The translations under genes were made by a program, and so were the position numbers. From positions 1 through 6,559 of the forward strand of contig JACDBP010000126.1 of the NCBI GenBank assembly GCA_013694835.1: a stretch of 6,559 nt of DNA, in the 5' to 3' direction. The DNA is from Chloroflexota bacterium. Lineage in GTDB: Bacteria > Chloroflexota > Limnocylindria > Limnocylindrales > CSP1-4. Below the pieces are notes generated by a model. That model was not told the DNA's origin. It worked only from the letters and a program-made list of their open reading frames with translations, and did no database searches. Shown here piece after piece: positions 1 through 5,530 of the stretch (its first letter is position 1; each line of letters begins with the position of its first letter).

Positions 1-142
1 GTCGAAGTCCTGGGGCCACCGACTCGCCGCAGCCGGAGCACACGACTTCCACGACCGCATCGTACTGCTGCCCAAGTGCCCTGACGAACTGCGATGGCCA
101 GGTCGGTATGCTGATGACCGGCCAGCGCACCGGGGAGACGCC
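1..142. other. Unassigned window edge, open on both strands
   Basis: On the plus strand the frame of the gene at 143 is open from base 2, giving SKSWGHRLAAAGAHDFHDR and onward, which I do not recognise. On the minus strand a frame is open from ATG 214 through base 1, passing VVEVVCSGCGES, a CxxC pair that could be half a zinc ribbon. By hand count the G/C content of the three codon positions is about 77, 55 and 68% read forward, which fits the minus-strand reading (wobble highest) slightly better. If real, this would be the start of a leftward gene running out of the window, for example from GTG 130. Neither is firm. Confidence 0.25.
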
Positions 143-311
143 ATGCCCACCGACCTCGAGCCCGTCTACCGACGCCTGAAATCGATCCTGGAACCATACG
201 GGCGGCGCCTGCATGTGACCGAGGAGGATCCGACTGCCTACGCGGTCGACGTCGCGCCGGAAGGCGACCCTGAGCCAGGCGGGCATGGTTCGCCACTGGC
301 TGCGAGCGCGT
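143..311 (+). CDS. DUF1801-like protein, N-terminal fragment (3' end lost at a joint)
   Basis: The ATG at 143 is preceded by GGGGAG with about 6 bases of spacing, a good ribosome site. The first 40 or so residues (MPTDLEPVYRRLKSILEPYG, then RLHVTEEDPTAYAVDVAP) resemble the opening of DUF1801-like proteins: an LKxIL-PY helix followed by a strand ending in a (D/E)xPxxY motif. By hand count, third positions from 143 to about 265 are roughly 80% G/C and second positions under 50%, as expected for coding DNA in this frame. After about residue 41 the family resemblance stops, and the frame runs 15 or so more codons through sequence that codes for a permease in another frame, ending at TGA 309-311. 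The 56-aa product is therefore a truncated domain, not a working protein, unless the joint is an assembly error. The frame is open back to base 2, so a longer partial reading cannot be excluded. Function of the family is not known to me; the assignment is from remembered sequence character only. Confidence 0.45.
258..270. other. Joint between two unrelated gene fragments
   Basis: To the left, coding character and DUF1801-like similarity run in the frame of the ATG at 143 up to about 262. To the right, the permease family signature TLSQAGMVRHW begins at 267 in a different frame. In family members this signature sits deep inside the transporter, after about ten membrane helices. The permease frame has a stop at 216-218, and its codons before 264 give an Arg-rich stretch unlike any membrane helix. 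Both genes are thus cut within a few bases of each other. I see no insertion sequence, long repeat or tRNA at the point. It is either a deletion/rearrangement scar or a contig misjoin. Confidence 0.5.
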
Positions 312-974
312 GAGGGCGGCTGGTGGTGGAGGCTCGGCATCAACGGCTTCGGCGCCGTCCTGACCGGGATCGTGCTGGCGATCGTGGTCTACGAGAAGTT
401 CGCCGACGGCGCGTACCTGGTCGTCATCCTCGTACCAGTGCTCGTCGGGATGATGCTGTTCATCAGCCACCAGTACCAGAGATCCCGGGCTTCTCTGGCG
501 ATCCGAGCCGACCTCATCGTCCAGCCGCCCCACCGCGAGGAACGGGTCATCGTGCCGATCCACGGTCTCGACCGTGCGGTCATCCAGGCGATCAATGTCG
601 CCCGCTCGATCGACGACGACGTGCGAGCGGTCCACATCTCGGACGATGAAGCGACGTGGGCGGGGCTCCGGAGCGACTTCGAGCGGCAGGTACCGGGCGT
701 GCCCCTGGTGGTGGTCGAGTCCCCGTACCGCGCTCTTTCGGGACCCCTCCTGGCCTATCTCGATCTGCTCGACTCACAGTGGCCGCCGGACGTGGATCGG
801 CCCATCACCTTCGTGGTCATCCCCGAGTACGTCGCGCGTTCCTGGTGGGAGCGCCTGCTCTACAACCAGTCAGCGAAGCGCCTGCGCACGGCGCTGCTTG
901 GCCGTCCGTACACCGTGATCGTCAATGTGCCGTACCGGCGCGAGGATACGGATCCGCCATCCCGGAGCCCGTGA
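285..974 (+). CDS. APC-family permease, C-terminal fragment (5'-truncated)
   Basis: This is the end of an amino-acid/polyamine/organocation permease. Family similarity starts upstream of the ATG, at codon 267 (TLSQAG), and continues with MVRHW. Two membrane helices follow (residues about 17-36 and 42-62), then a cytosolic tail of about 165 residues. The tail has alternating strands and helices (VIVPIHGLDRAVIQAINVAR; ITFVVIPEYV; WWERLLYNQSAKRLRTALLG; YTVIVNVPY), as in the USP-like tails of long bacterial APC permeases. Full-length relatives have around 12 helices and 600 or more residues, so roughly two thirds is missing. With only the last helices left it should not transport anything. The ATG at 285 is merely the first start codon in the surviving frame and has no convincing ribosome site. 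It is best regarded as a pseudogene unless the upstream joint is artificial. The gene converges on the protease gene across a hairpin terminator. Confidence 0.75.
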   Translation: MVRHWLRAREGGWWWRLGINGFGAVLTGIVLAIVVYEKFADGAYLVVILVPVLVGMMLFISHQYQRSRASLAIRADLIVQPPHREERVIVPIHGLDRAVIQAINVARSIDDDVRAVHISDDEATWAGLRSDFERQVPGVPLVVVESPYRALSGPLLAYLDLLDSQWPPDVDRPITFVVIPEYVARSWWERLLYNQSAKRLRTALLGRPYTVIVNVPYRREDTDPPSRSP

Positions 975-1009
975 CCGTCGCCCAGGACCTCACCCCACCA
1001 ACCCAACGA

Positions 1010-1043
1010 AGCAGCCCCTCCTGCGACGGCCGGAGGGGCTGCT
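1010..1043. terminator. Hairpin terminator between convergent genes
   Basis: Perfect 12-bp inverted repeat: AGCAGCCCCTCC (1010-1021) pairs with GGAGGGGCTGCT (1032-1043) around a 10-base loop. It lies between the permease stop (974) and the protease stop (1068), so it can serve both strands. There is no clear U-tract on the plus strand; on the minus strand the downstream sequence is mildly T-rich (TTCGTTGGGTTGG). The stem strength and placement make termination its likely role. Confidence 0.8.
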
Positions 1044-1067
1044 GGGGTCTGCGACGACCGTCGCCAC

Positions 1068-2009
1068 CTACTGGACGGGCACTTCGCCCATCTGCTCCAG
1101 GATGAAGTTGCCGATGCTCCTGTTCGAAAGCCGGGTGTAGACGCCGGGGTAGCCAGTCGCCGCACAGCCGATGCCCCAGCTGGTGACGCCGAGCTGGATG
1201 TAGCCGCCCGTCACCGCTTTCTGGAAGAGCGGGCCGCCACTGTCACCCTGACAGGTGTCCTTGCCGGTCCTTCCGGCGCAGAGCATGGTGGCCTTGTGCG
1301 TGTAGGTGTCTCCTTCGATGGTGTACGCGTTGAGGCACTCCGTCGCCGACAGGAGCGACAGGGTGACTTCCCGCATCCGGTGCGGGTAGTTCGTTCCGCC
1401 GGTCCCACCGGCCGGCTGCGCGAGGGTGTTGCCCCAGCCGCTGGCGACCCACTCGGTGCCCGGCCGCTCGAGAGCGTCGGTGCCCGGCGTCACGAGCTTG
1501 ACCGGCTTGATCAAGTAGACCGGAGCCGCGAGGGTGATGACGGCGGCGTCGAACTTGAAGGTGTCCGGGTCCCAATCGGGGTGGATGTCGATGCGATCGA
1601 CGGACCGCCGCACGCCGTTGCCCCACTGGAGCACCGTGCGCCCGACGACCACCCTGAAGTCCTCGAGCGCCAGGATGTCATCACTGTCGTCCCCGATGAA
1701 ATCGACGCAGTGGGCGGCCGTCAGCACGTGCCATGGCGAGATCAGCGAACCGCCGCAGAACTGCCGCTGATAGTCATCACTGCCGAAGGGCACGCCGAGC
1801 AACGCTGCCTGGAACTTGTACTTGCCATTGGGGACCGCGGTCCCACCGACGATGCGTGGCGCCGGGAGGGGGCCGCCCTCGGCCTGCAGACCTTCCGGAG
1901 CTACCGCCGCGGCGGGCGCGGCCCCGAAGATGCCGAGCACCAGCGTCGAGACGGCGAGCGTCGCTCCCCATCGCGTCCGGCGTGCGCGCCGATCCGAGCC
2001 CTTGAACAT
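1068..2009 (-). CDS. Secreted trypsin-like serine protease (family S1A)
   Basis: A 313-aa exported endopeptidase. The start at 2009 is set by GGAGGGG just upstream (GGAGGGGTCATG) and by the signal peptide that follows: basic residues 3-13, a hydrophobic core at about 15-30, and a probable cleavage at Ala33-Ala-Ala35. The frame is open further upstream to 2150, but that part translates the 10-bp repeats and is not plausible protein. A short propeptide ends at Arg52, and the mature enzyme begins IVGGT at 53. The catalytic triad is visible: His100 in LTAAHC, Asp154 in FDAAVITL and Ser257 in GDSGGP. Asp251, six residues before the serine, matches trypsin Asp189, and SWG (277-279) plus the Gly-rich end of the pocket fit, so cleavage after Lys/Arg is expected. 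Six cysteines (85, 101, 225, 244, 253, 282) fit three conserved disulfides. The gene is monocistronic and divergent from the rightward gene set. Its natural substrate is unknown; extracellular protein feeding or zymogen processing are both possible. Confidence 0.95.
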   Translation of the reverse strand: MFKGSDRRARRTRWGATLAVSTLVLGIFGAAPAAAVAPEGLQAEGGPLPAPRIVGGTAVPNGKYKFQAALLGVPFGSDDYQRQFCGGSLISPWHVLTAAHCVDFIGDDSDDILALEDFRVVVGRTVLQWGNGVRRSVDRIDIHPDWDPDTFKFDAAVITLAAPVYLIKPVKLVTPGTDALERPGTEWVASGWGNTLAQPAGGTGGTNYPHRMREVTLSLLSATECLNAYTIEGDTYTHKATMLCAGRTGKDTCQGDSGGPLFQKAVTGGYIQLGVTSWGIGCAATGYPGVYTRLSNRSIGNFILEQMGEVPVQ

Positions 2010-2090
2010 GACCCCTCCAAGCTTCCGAGTCGCGTGGCGTGCCCGGTCGCGAACGTCGACCATCCCGGGCAGTGCGGCGAGTATGCCTCG

Positions 2091-2140
2091 CCTTGACACG
2101 ACTTGACACCACTTGACACGACTTGACACCACTTGACACG
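2091..2140 (+). repeat. Five tandem copies of a 10-bp unit, ACTTGACAC(G/C)
   Basis: Five uninterrupted copies: CCTTGACACG, ACTTGACACC, ACTTGACACG, ACTTGACACC, ACTTGACACG. The only changes are the first base of copy 1 and a strict G/C alternation in the last base, so the array can also be read as 2.5 copies of a 20-bp unit. The 10-bp period is close to one helical turn, so each TTGACAC core would face the same side of the DNA. Each core contains the hexamer TTGACA, identical to the sigma-70 -35 consensus, but no -10 box is correctly spaced from it on the plus strand. It lies 82-131 bases upstream of the protease start codon and 98-147 bases upstream of the start at 2238. A multi-site operator is the favoured reading; a simple slippage-prone microsatellite is the alternative. 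Confidence 0.95.
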
Positions 2141-2169
2141 ACGGGCCCATCAGGGACCGTGCGGGCAGA

Positions 2170-2205
2170 CTCGGTCACCGAGCGTGAGCAGCGGTGCGTT
2201 ACACT
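2170..2205 (+). promoter_or_regulatory. Possible rightward promoter with overlapping palindrome
   Basis: CTCGGT-C-ACCGAG (2170-2182) is a perfect 6-bp inverted repeat around one base. TACACT at 2200-2205 fits a TAnnnT -10 box, and the palindrome covers the place where its -35 box would lie, an arrangement seen with repressor sites. No recognisable -35 hexamer is present. With transcription starting near 2212, the leader to the ATG at 2238 would be about 26 bases. A palindrome this short can easily arise by chance in such GC-rich DNA. Confidence 0.2.
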
Positions 2206-2237
2206 CGGCCCCGCCCGGAGGGGGATCTGGAGGGAGC

Positions 2238-2459
2238 ATGATCATCGACAGCCAGCCATCAGTGTTTCGGGTCCGGGCCGTCGGAGACGTCCCGGAGCTG
2301 AGGAAGACTCCCGCCAGCGAGACACCGACCGCGCCGGAATCAGCGATCCCCGGCGTGGCGATCGACGCCGGGTCGGTCCTGCCCGAGGACACGGCTGCCG
2401 AGGCGCCCGTGGAGGATCCGCTCACCGCGCTCCAGCGGCGCGACCACCCGTTCGGCTGA
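2238..2459 (+). CDS. Small acidic, proline-rich hypothetical protein (73 aa)
   Basis: I do not recognise this protein. The ATG at 2238 is preceded by GGAGGGAGC, a strong ribosome site at ideal distance, which decides the start although the frame is open back to 2133. The product opens with MIIDSQPSVFRVR and is acidic (12 Asp/Glu against 6 Lys/Arg). It has 10 prolines and no cysteine, no signal peptide and no membrane segment. The middle (about 24-60) is rich in Ala, Pro, Glu and Thr and is probably disordered, while the end reads LTALQRRDHPFG. It is the first gene of the rightward set, and its stop is 3 bases before the DUF2277 start, so the two are probably translated together. It may be an accessory or binding partner of a neighbour; this is a guess from position. 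The ribosome site makes a real gene likely despite the lack of recognised relatives. Confidence 0.65.
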   Translation: MIIDSQPSVFRVRAVGDVPELRKTPASETPTAPESAIPGVAIDAGSVLPEDTAAEAPVEDPLTALQRRDHPFG

Positions 2460-2462
2460 GCG

Positions 2463-2720
2463 ATGTGCCGGAGCATCCAACCCCTGCGTGGGCCTGACGG
2501 GACCGTCACCGACGAGGAAGTCCGCGCTGCTGCGCTCCAGTTCGTGCGCAAGGTAAGCGGCTACCGCCAACCCTCGAAGGTCAATTCCGAGGCCTTCGAG
2601 GCTGCGGTCGACGCAGTCGCCGATGCTTCACGCGAGCTCATGGACCAGCTGGTCGGAAAACCACCAGCCAGGCGTCCGCCGCGCCTCCGCTACCCCGAGA
2701 CGGCCGCTTCCAAGGGGTGA
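2463..2720 (+). CDS. DUF2277 family protein
   Basis: An 85-aa protein beginning MCRSIQPLRG and continuing TDEEVRAAALQFVRKVSGYR-PSK-N-EAFEAAVDAVA. This is the recognisable DUF2277 pattern: an MCR(N/S)I-LR start, the (V/I)-AAALQ-VRKVSG core at about residues 20-33, then a helix that begins with N-x-x-A-F. The usual family length is about 85-90 residues, so it is complete. The tail (67 onward, KPPARRPPRLRYP) is basic and Pro-rich. No catalytic residues are known to me and the family's biochemical role is undefined; the old idea of a small cytosolic, perhaps nucleic-acid-binding, protein rests only on charge. The start at 2463 overlaps no gene, but the 3-bp gap after the 73-aa gene implies translational coupling, since no separate ribosome site stands out. 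Confidence 0.9.
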   Translation: MCRSIQPLRGPDGTVTDEEVRAAALQFVRKVSGYRQPSKVNSEAFEAAVDAVADASRELMDQLVGKPPARRPPRLRYPETAASKG

Positions 2721-2765
2721 CCGAGGCGCCCGAGGACGCCATCGAGCAGACGACAGGGGAGTGAG

Positions 2766-3209
2766 ATGACAGCAGTACGGCGAGCGACGGCAACCTGGCA
2801 GGGCGACCTGCTCAAGGGCAGCGGCACGGTGAGCGCGGGCACCAGCGGTCAGTTCAGCGACCTGCCCACGACCTGGGCCTCGCGCATCGAGGACCCCCAG
2901 GGCCGGACCAGTCCCGAGGAGCTCCTCGCCGCGGCGCATGCGAGCTGCTTCTCGATGGCCTTTTCCAACAACCTCGCGAAGGCGGGCTTCCCGCCAGAGC
3001 GCGTCGAGGTCACGGCCGAGATCACGCTCGAGAAGCTGGACGCCGGCCAGACGGTCACGACCAGCGCGCTGACCGTCCGAGCACGCGTTCCGGGCATGGA
3101 CGAGACCGCCTTCCAGGCGGAAGCGCAGGCCGCCAAGGAGAACTGTCCCATCTCGCGTGCCCTCAAGGGCACGGTGGCGCTGAGCGTCGACGCGACGCTG
3201 GAGTCCTGA
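2766..3209 (+). CDS. osmC: OsmC-family peroxiredoxin (organic hydroperoxide reductase)
   Basis: This 147-aa protein is expected to reduce organic and inorganic peroxides in the cytosol using two reactive cysteines. It shows the OsmC-type signature TSPEELLAAAHASCFSMAF (residues 48-66), with the peroxidatic Cys61 at the start of the central helix, and the resolving Cys127 in ENCPISRAL. The N-terminal ATATWQGDL-GSGTVS strands and the closing strand (VALSVDA) are also typical, and the length matches the family. The motif favours the OsmC branch over Ohr. GGGGAG lies 5 bases before the ATG at 2766, giving a clear start. It follows DUF2277 after 45 bases and is only one base from the next gene. Family members usually act as obligate dimers and respond to osmotic or oxidative stress; no regulator site is seen directly upstream. 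Confidence 0.95.
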   Translation: MTAVRRATATWQGDLLKGSGTVSAGTSGQFSDLPTTWASRIEDPQGRTSPEELLAAAHASCFSMAFSNNLAKAGFPPERVEVTAEITLEKLDAGQTVTTSALTVRARVPGMDETAFQAEAQAAKENCPISRALKGTVALSVDATLES

Positions 3210-3210
3210 G

Positions 3211-3600
3211 GTGCCGCCCATCGAGATGCTCCAACGGCCGCCGCTGATCCATCTCGACCGCCTCCAGCGCCAGGGCATCTTCACGACGGGCCTGCTGCTG
3301 GAGGTGTCGGAGACGCCGACCCGGCGAACGACGCTCGCGGACCAGATCGCCGCCGACATCAACGATGTCAATGCCTGGCGCGATGAGGCACTGCTGCTCA
3401 ACCTGGCGAGCTTCGGGCCCACGGAGCAGGCGCTGTTCACCCAGGCAGGCATCATCGGGCTCTCGGACCTGATCCACCTGGAGCTGGCCGAGCTCGAACG
3501 CATCCTGGCGCGGGCAGCGCGGGTGCTTGGCGCCGAGCCTCCCGACGACCTCCGCGTCGAGGGCTGGTGGGAGCAGGCGCAGACCCTCGCCGAGGAATAG
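3211..3600 (+). CDS. DUF4332-like helix-hairpin-helix protein
   Basis: The protein is 129 aa and all-helical by appearance. Residues 12-31 (LIHLDRLQRQGIFTTGLLLE) and 65-95 (LASFGPTEQALFTQAGIIGL followed by SDLIHLELAEL) each look like a helix-hairpin-helix unit in which a GI-TT/GL-DL turn follows a short helix. ETPTRRTTLADQI followed by W56RDEALLL, and the ending W-EQAQTLAEE, fit the DUF4332 pattern. In that family (related to the Pol/ligase HhH folds) such units often bind nucleic acid or mediate protein contacts; no catalytic site is visible. The GTG start at 3211 is favoured because GGAG (3200-3203) lies 7 bases upstream; ATG 3226 is a fallback. It begins one base after the osmC stop, so translation should depend on osmC. 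That tight link is unusual and suggests co-regulation. The family call is from pattern memory and is less certain than the gene itself. Confidence 0.75.
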   Translation: MPPIEMLQRPPLIHLDRLQRQGIFTTGLLLEVSETPTRRTTLADQIAADINDVNAWRDEALLLNLASFGPTEQALFTQAGIIGLSDLIHLELAELERILARAARVLGAEPPDDLRVEGWWEQAQTLAEE

Positions 3601-3632
3601 CGACGGCGCTCGGGACGTGCCACGATGGCGTC

Positions 3633-4367
3633 GTGAGCACGCTGGACCTATCGGCAGCCGCGGTCGCGCGTCCAGCGAGCCACTCGAGCCTGGGGGCGCT
3701 GGGACGGTCGCTGGTCGCTGTCGGCACGGCCCTCGGGATCGTCATGGTCTCCCTGGCCATGCTGCTGACGCCGCTCTACCTTCACGCCGCGCATGACGTG
3801 GCGCGCTCGGCCGACGTCCTCAGCTACTCACGGGCCGAGACGCTGGCGATCTCCGATCGCACCGTGTCGGAGATGATCGCGGGGCCGGGCACGTTCGCCA
3901 TCGCGGCGCCGGATGGCAGCCCGTTCTACCAGCCGTCGGAGGCGGCGCACCTGCGCGATGCCCGGTTCGTGCTGTACGCGTTCGCGCTCCTCTCGCTCAC
4001 GGCCGCAGCTCTCGCTCTGATCAATCTGACCCGGAGGCGGCGTGACGCGGCGGCATGGCGCGCCCTCGGCCGCGGCGCCGGTGCGCTGGCCGCGGGCGTG
4101 GCCGTCGTGGGCATCCTGTTCGCCCTTACCTTCGACCTGATGTTCGAGCTCTTCCACCGGCTGTTCTTCCCCGGCGGCAACTGGGCCTTCGACCCGACCA
4201 GCCAGCGTCTGGTCCAGCTCTACCCGATCGCCTTCTGGCAGGTCACGGTCGGTGCCCTGGCCGTGCTGACCATCGCCGGCGGCGCACTGGTCTGGTGGAT
4301 GGCTCGACGCCGCGCCCGGTCCCTCGCCGCCTCGATCGATGTGGAGGATGCACCGTGGCGCGGATGA
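3633..4367 (+). CDS. DUF1461 (TIGR01906-type) integral membrane protein
   Basis: A 244-aa membrane protein with four helices at about 26-50, 112-132, 150-170 and 197-223. Two family hallmarks are present. The first is a long external loop ending FYQPSEAAHLRDAR (98-111), where family members have F-s-E--HL-DVk. The second is FELFHRLFFPGGNWAFDP (171-188), matching the FH-iFF--d-W-fdp motif. Length and layout agree with TIGR01906 proteins. No enzymatic function is established for the family. The start is chosen as GTG 3633 because it gives a short polar N-terminus before helix 1. The ribosome site is weak, and the frame is open upstream into the previous gene (ATG 3567), so this start is uncertain. 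The last 13 bases overlap the site-2 protease gene, whose ribosome site lies inside this gene, so the two are coupled and may work together in the membrane. Confidence 0.85.
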   Translation: MSTLDLSAAAVARPASHSSLGALGRSLVAVGTALGIVMVSLAMLLTPLYLHAAHDVARSADVLSYSRAETLAISDRTVSEMIAGPGTFAIAAPDGSPFYQPSEAAHLRDARFVLYAFALLSLTAAALALINLTRRRRDAAAWRALGRGAGALAAGVAVVGILFALTFDLMFELFHRLFFPGGNWAFDPTSQRLVQLYPIAFWQVTVGALAVLTIAGGALVWWMARRRARSLAASIDVEDAPWRG

Positions 4368-5530
4368 GGCGCAGTGGAACGGGCATCGGCATCGGCCGCG
4401 TGCTGGGGGTGCGGATAGTCCTCCACCCGAGCTGGTTCGTGATCTTCGCGCTGGTCGTGCTCTCGATCGTATCCTCCGTCACGAATCCGGCGAACACCGG
4501 CACCCGCCAGGTGGGGGCGGGGCTCGCATGGGTCATCGGCATCGTGGTCGCGCTGCTCTTCTTCACCTCGGTGCTCATCCACGAGCTGGCTCACGCACTC
4601 GTGGCCCGTCGACGCGGGCTGGAGATCACCGAGATCACGCTCTTCATCTTCGGTGGCGCGGCGAACCTGGAGCAGGACGCGCCGAACGCCCGGACCGAGG
4701 CGCTGGTGGCCGCGGCCGGCCCCGTTTCGAGCCTGATCCTCGGCGGGTTCTTCCTGGCCGCTTTTGCTGTGCTGCCACGCGGCGTCGACGCGACCGATGT
4801 CGGGGGTCTCTTCGCCAGCATGGCCTTCTACCTCGGCGGCGCGAACGTCCTGCTCGCGCTCTTCAACCTCATCCCGGGCTTCCCCATGGACGGCGGCCGC
4901 CTGTTGCGTGCGCTCGTATGGGGCGTCACCGGCGACTTCCTGCGCGCGACGCGTATCGCCACGCTCATCGGCCGCACGGTCGCCTACGGCATGATCGCCA
5001 TCGGCTTCTTCATCGCCATCAACGGCTCCGTGGTGGAGGGAGTGTGGCTGGCCTTCATCGGCTGGTTCCTCAACCAGGCAGCCGAGGCCAGCTACCGACG
5101 CGTCGCCATCGAGAAGCTCATCGAGGGGATCCGGGTGCAGGACGTGATGGACCGCGACGTCCGCGTGGTGAACCCGAACCTCACGCTCGACACGCTCGTG
5201 GACCAGCATCTCCTCACCGGCCAGGCGAGCCTCTACCCTGTGACGCTCGATGGCGACATGCTGATGGGCACAGTCGAGATCGCCCAGGTGAGCCGCATCG
5301 CGCGAGAAGACTGGCCGAACACCAGGGTCACCGACATCATGACCCGCGGCGACGCGATCGTGACGATGACGGAAGCGGAGGCGCTCTGGGACGCGGTCAC
5401 GCGGTTCGAGGAGTCGACGCTCCCGGCGATCGCGGTCGTGGACGTCGAGACGAGGCGTCGCCTGCTCGGGCTGGTGACCCGCGACGGTGTGTTCCGCGCC
5501 CTCCGGAACCGCGCGCAACTGCGCGTGTGA
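4355..5530 (+). CDS. Site-2 intramembrane metalloprotease (M50) with two CBS domains
   Basis: A 391-aa zinc protease that cuts substrates inside the membrane, typically anti-sigma factors or signal-peptide remnants. After a GIGRVLGVRIVLHPSW start comes helix 1 (24-42). Helix 2 carries the zinc motif HELAH (76-80), and NLIPGFPMDGGR (171-182) supplies the third metal ligand, Asp179. Two more hydrophobic segments lie at about 205-222 and 226-240. The C-terminus holds two CBS domains (about 260-315 and 325-391; VQDVMDRDV, VTDIMTRG, GLVTRDGVF), which in this family often sense adenine nucleotides. This is the Rip3-like architecture, and the length is normal. GTG 4355 is chosen because GGAGG (4343-4347) is 7 bases upstream; ATG 4364 is possible. 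There is no PDZ domain. No anti-sigma/sigma pair is nearby, so the substrate is unknown. Its end overlaps moeA by 4 bases. Confidence 0.95.
   Translation: MARMRRSGTGIGIGRVLGVRIVLHPSWFVIFALVVLSIVSSVTNPANTGTRQVGAGLAWVIGIVVALLFFTSVLIHELAHALVARRRGLEITEITLFIFGGAANLEQDAPNARTEALVAAAGPVSSLILGGFFLAAFAVLPRGVDATDVGGLFASMAFYLGGANVLLALFNLIPGFPMDGGRLLRALVWGVTGDFLRATRIATLIGRTVAYGMIAIGFFIAINGSVVEGVWLAFIGWFLNQAAEASYRRVAIEKLIEGIRVQDVMDRDVRVVNPNLTLDTLVDQHLLTGQASLYPVTLDGDMLMGTVEIAQVSRIAREDWPNTRVTDIMTRGDAIVTMTEAEALWDAVTRFEESTLPAIAVVDVETRRRLLGLVTRDGVFRALRNRAQLRV

Larger units (their letters stand above)
2010..2237. promoter_or_regulatory. Divergent intergenic control region
   Basis: This 228-bp space separates two divergent genes and should hold both promoters. 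It contains the five-copy 10-bp repeat (2091-2140), a short palindrome (2170-2182) and a possible rightward -10 box TACACT at 2200-2205. For the leftward protease gene, a CATACT on the minus strand (2085-2080) is the best -10 candidate. It would put the repeat array over or just upstream of the -35 region, where a regulator could act. No good TTGACA/TATAAT pair with a 16-18 bp spacer was found in either direction, so promoter positions are tentative. Confidence 0.5.

Noticed and set aside
1296..2096. 266-codon open frame on the plus strand
   Set aside because: It lies opposite the protease gene, which has a full catalytic triad, so this frame is a shadow.
2091..2140. CRISPR array or replication iterons
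   Set aside because: The 10-bp units are back to back with no spacers and too short for CRISPR; there is no replication initiator gene, DnaA box cluster or AT-rich unwinding region nearby.
2133..2237. Longer start for the small protein at 2133, and for the protease at 2150
   Set aside because: Both extensions translate the repeat/control region, and strong ribosome sites lie directly before the internal starts at 2238 and 2009.
2628..3623. 331-codon open frame on the minus strand
   Set aside because: It is antisense to osmC and the DUF4332-like gene, whose plus-strand proteins carry clear family motifs and ribosome sites; the minus product is Ser/Arg-rich noise.
4055..4354. N-terminal extension of the site-2 protease
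   Set aside because: The extension is Arg/Pro-rich, overlaps the DUF1461 gene throughout, and the GGAGG-preceded GTG at 4355 begins where family similarity starts.
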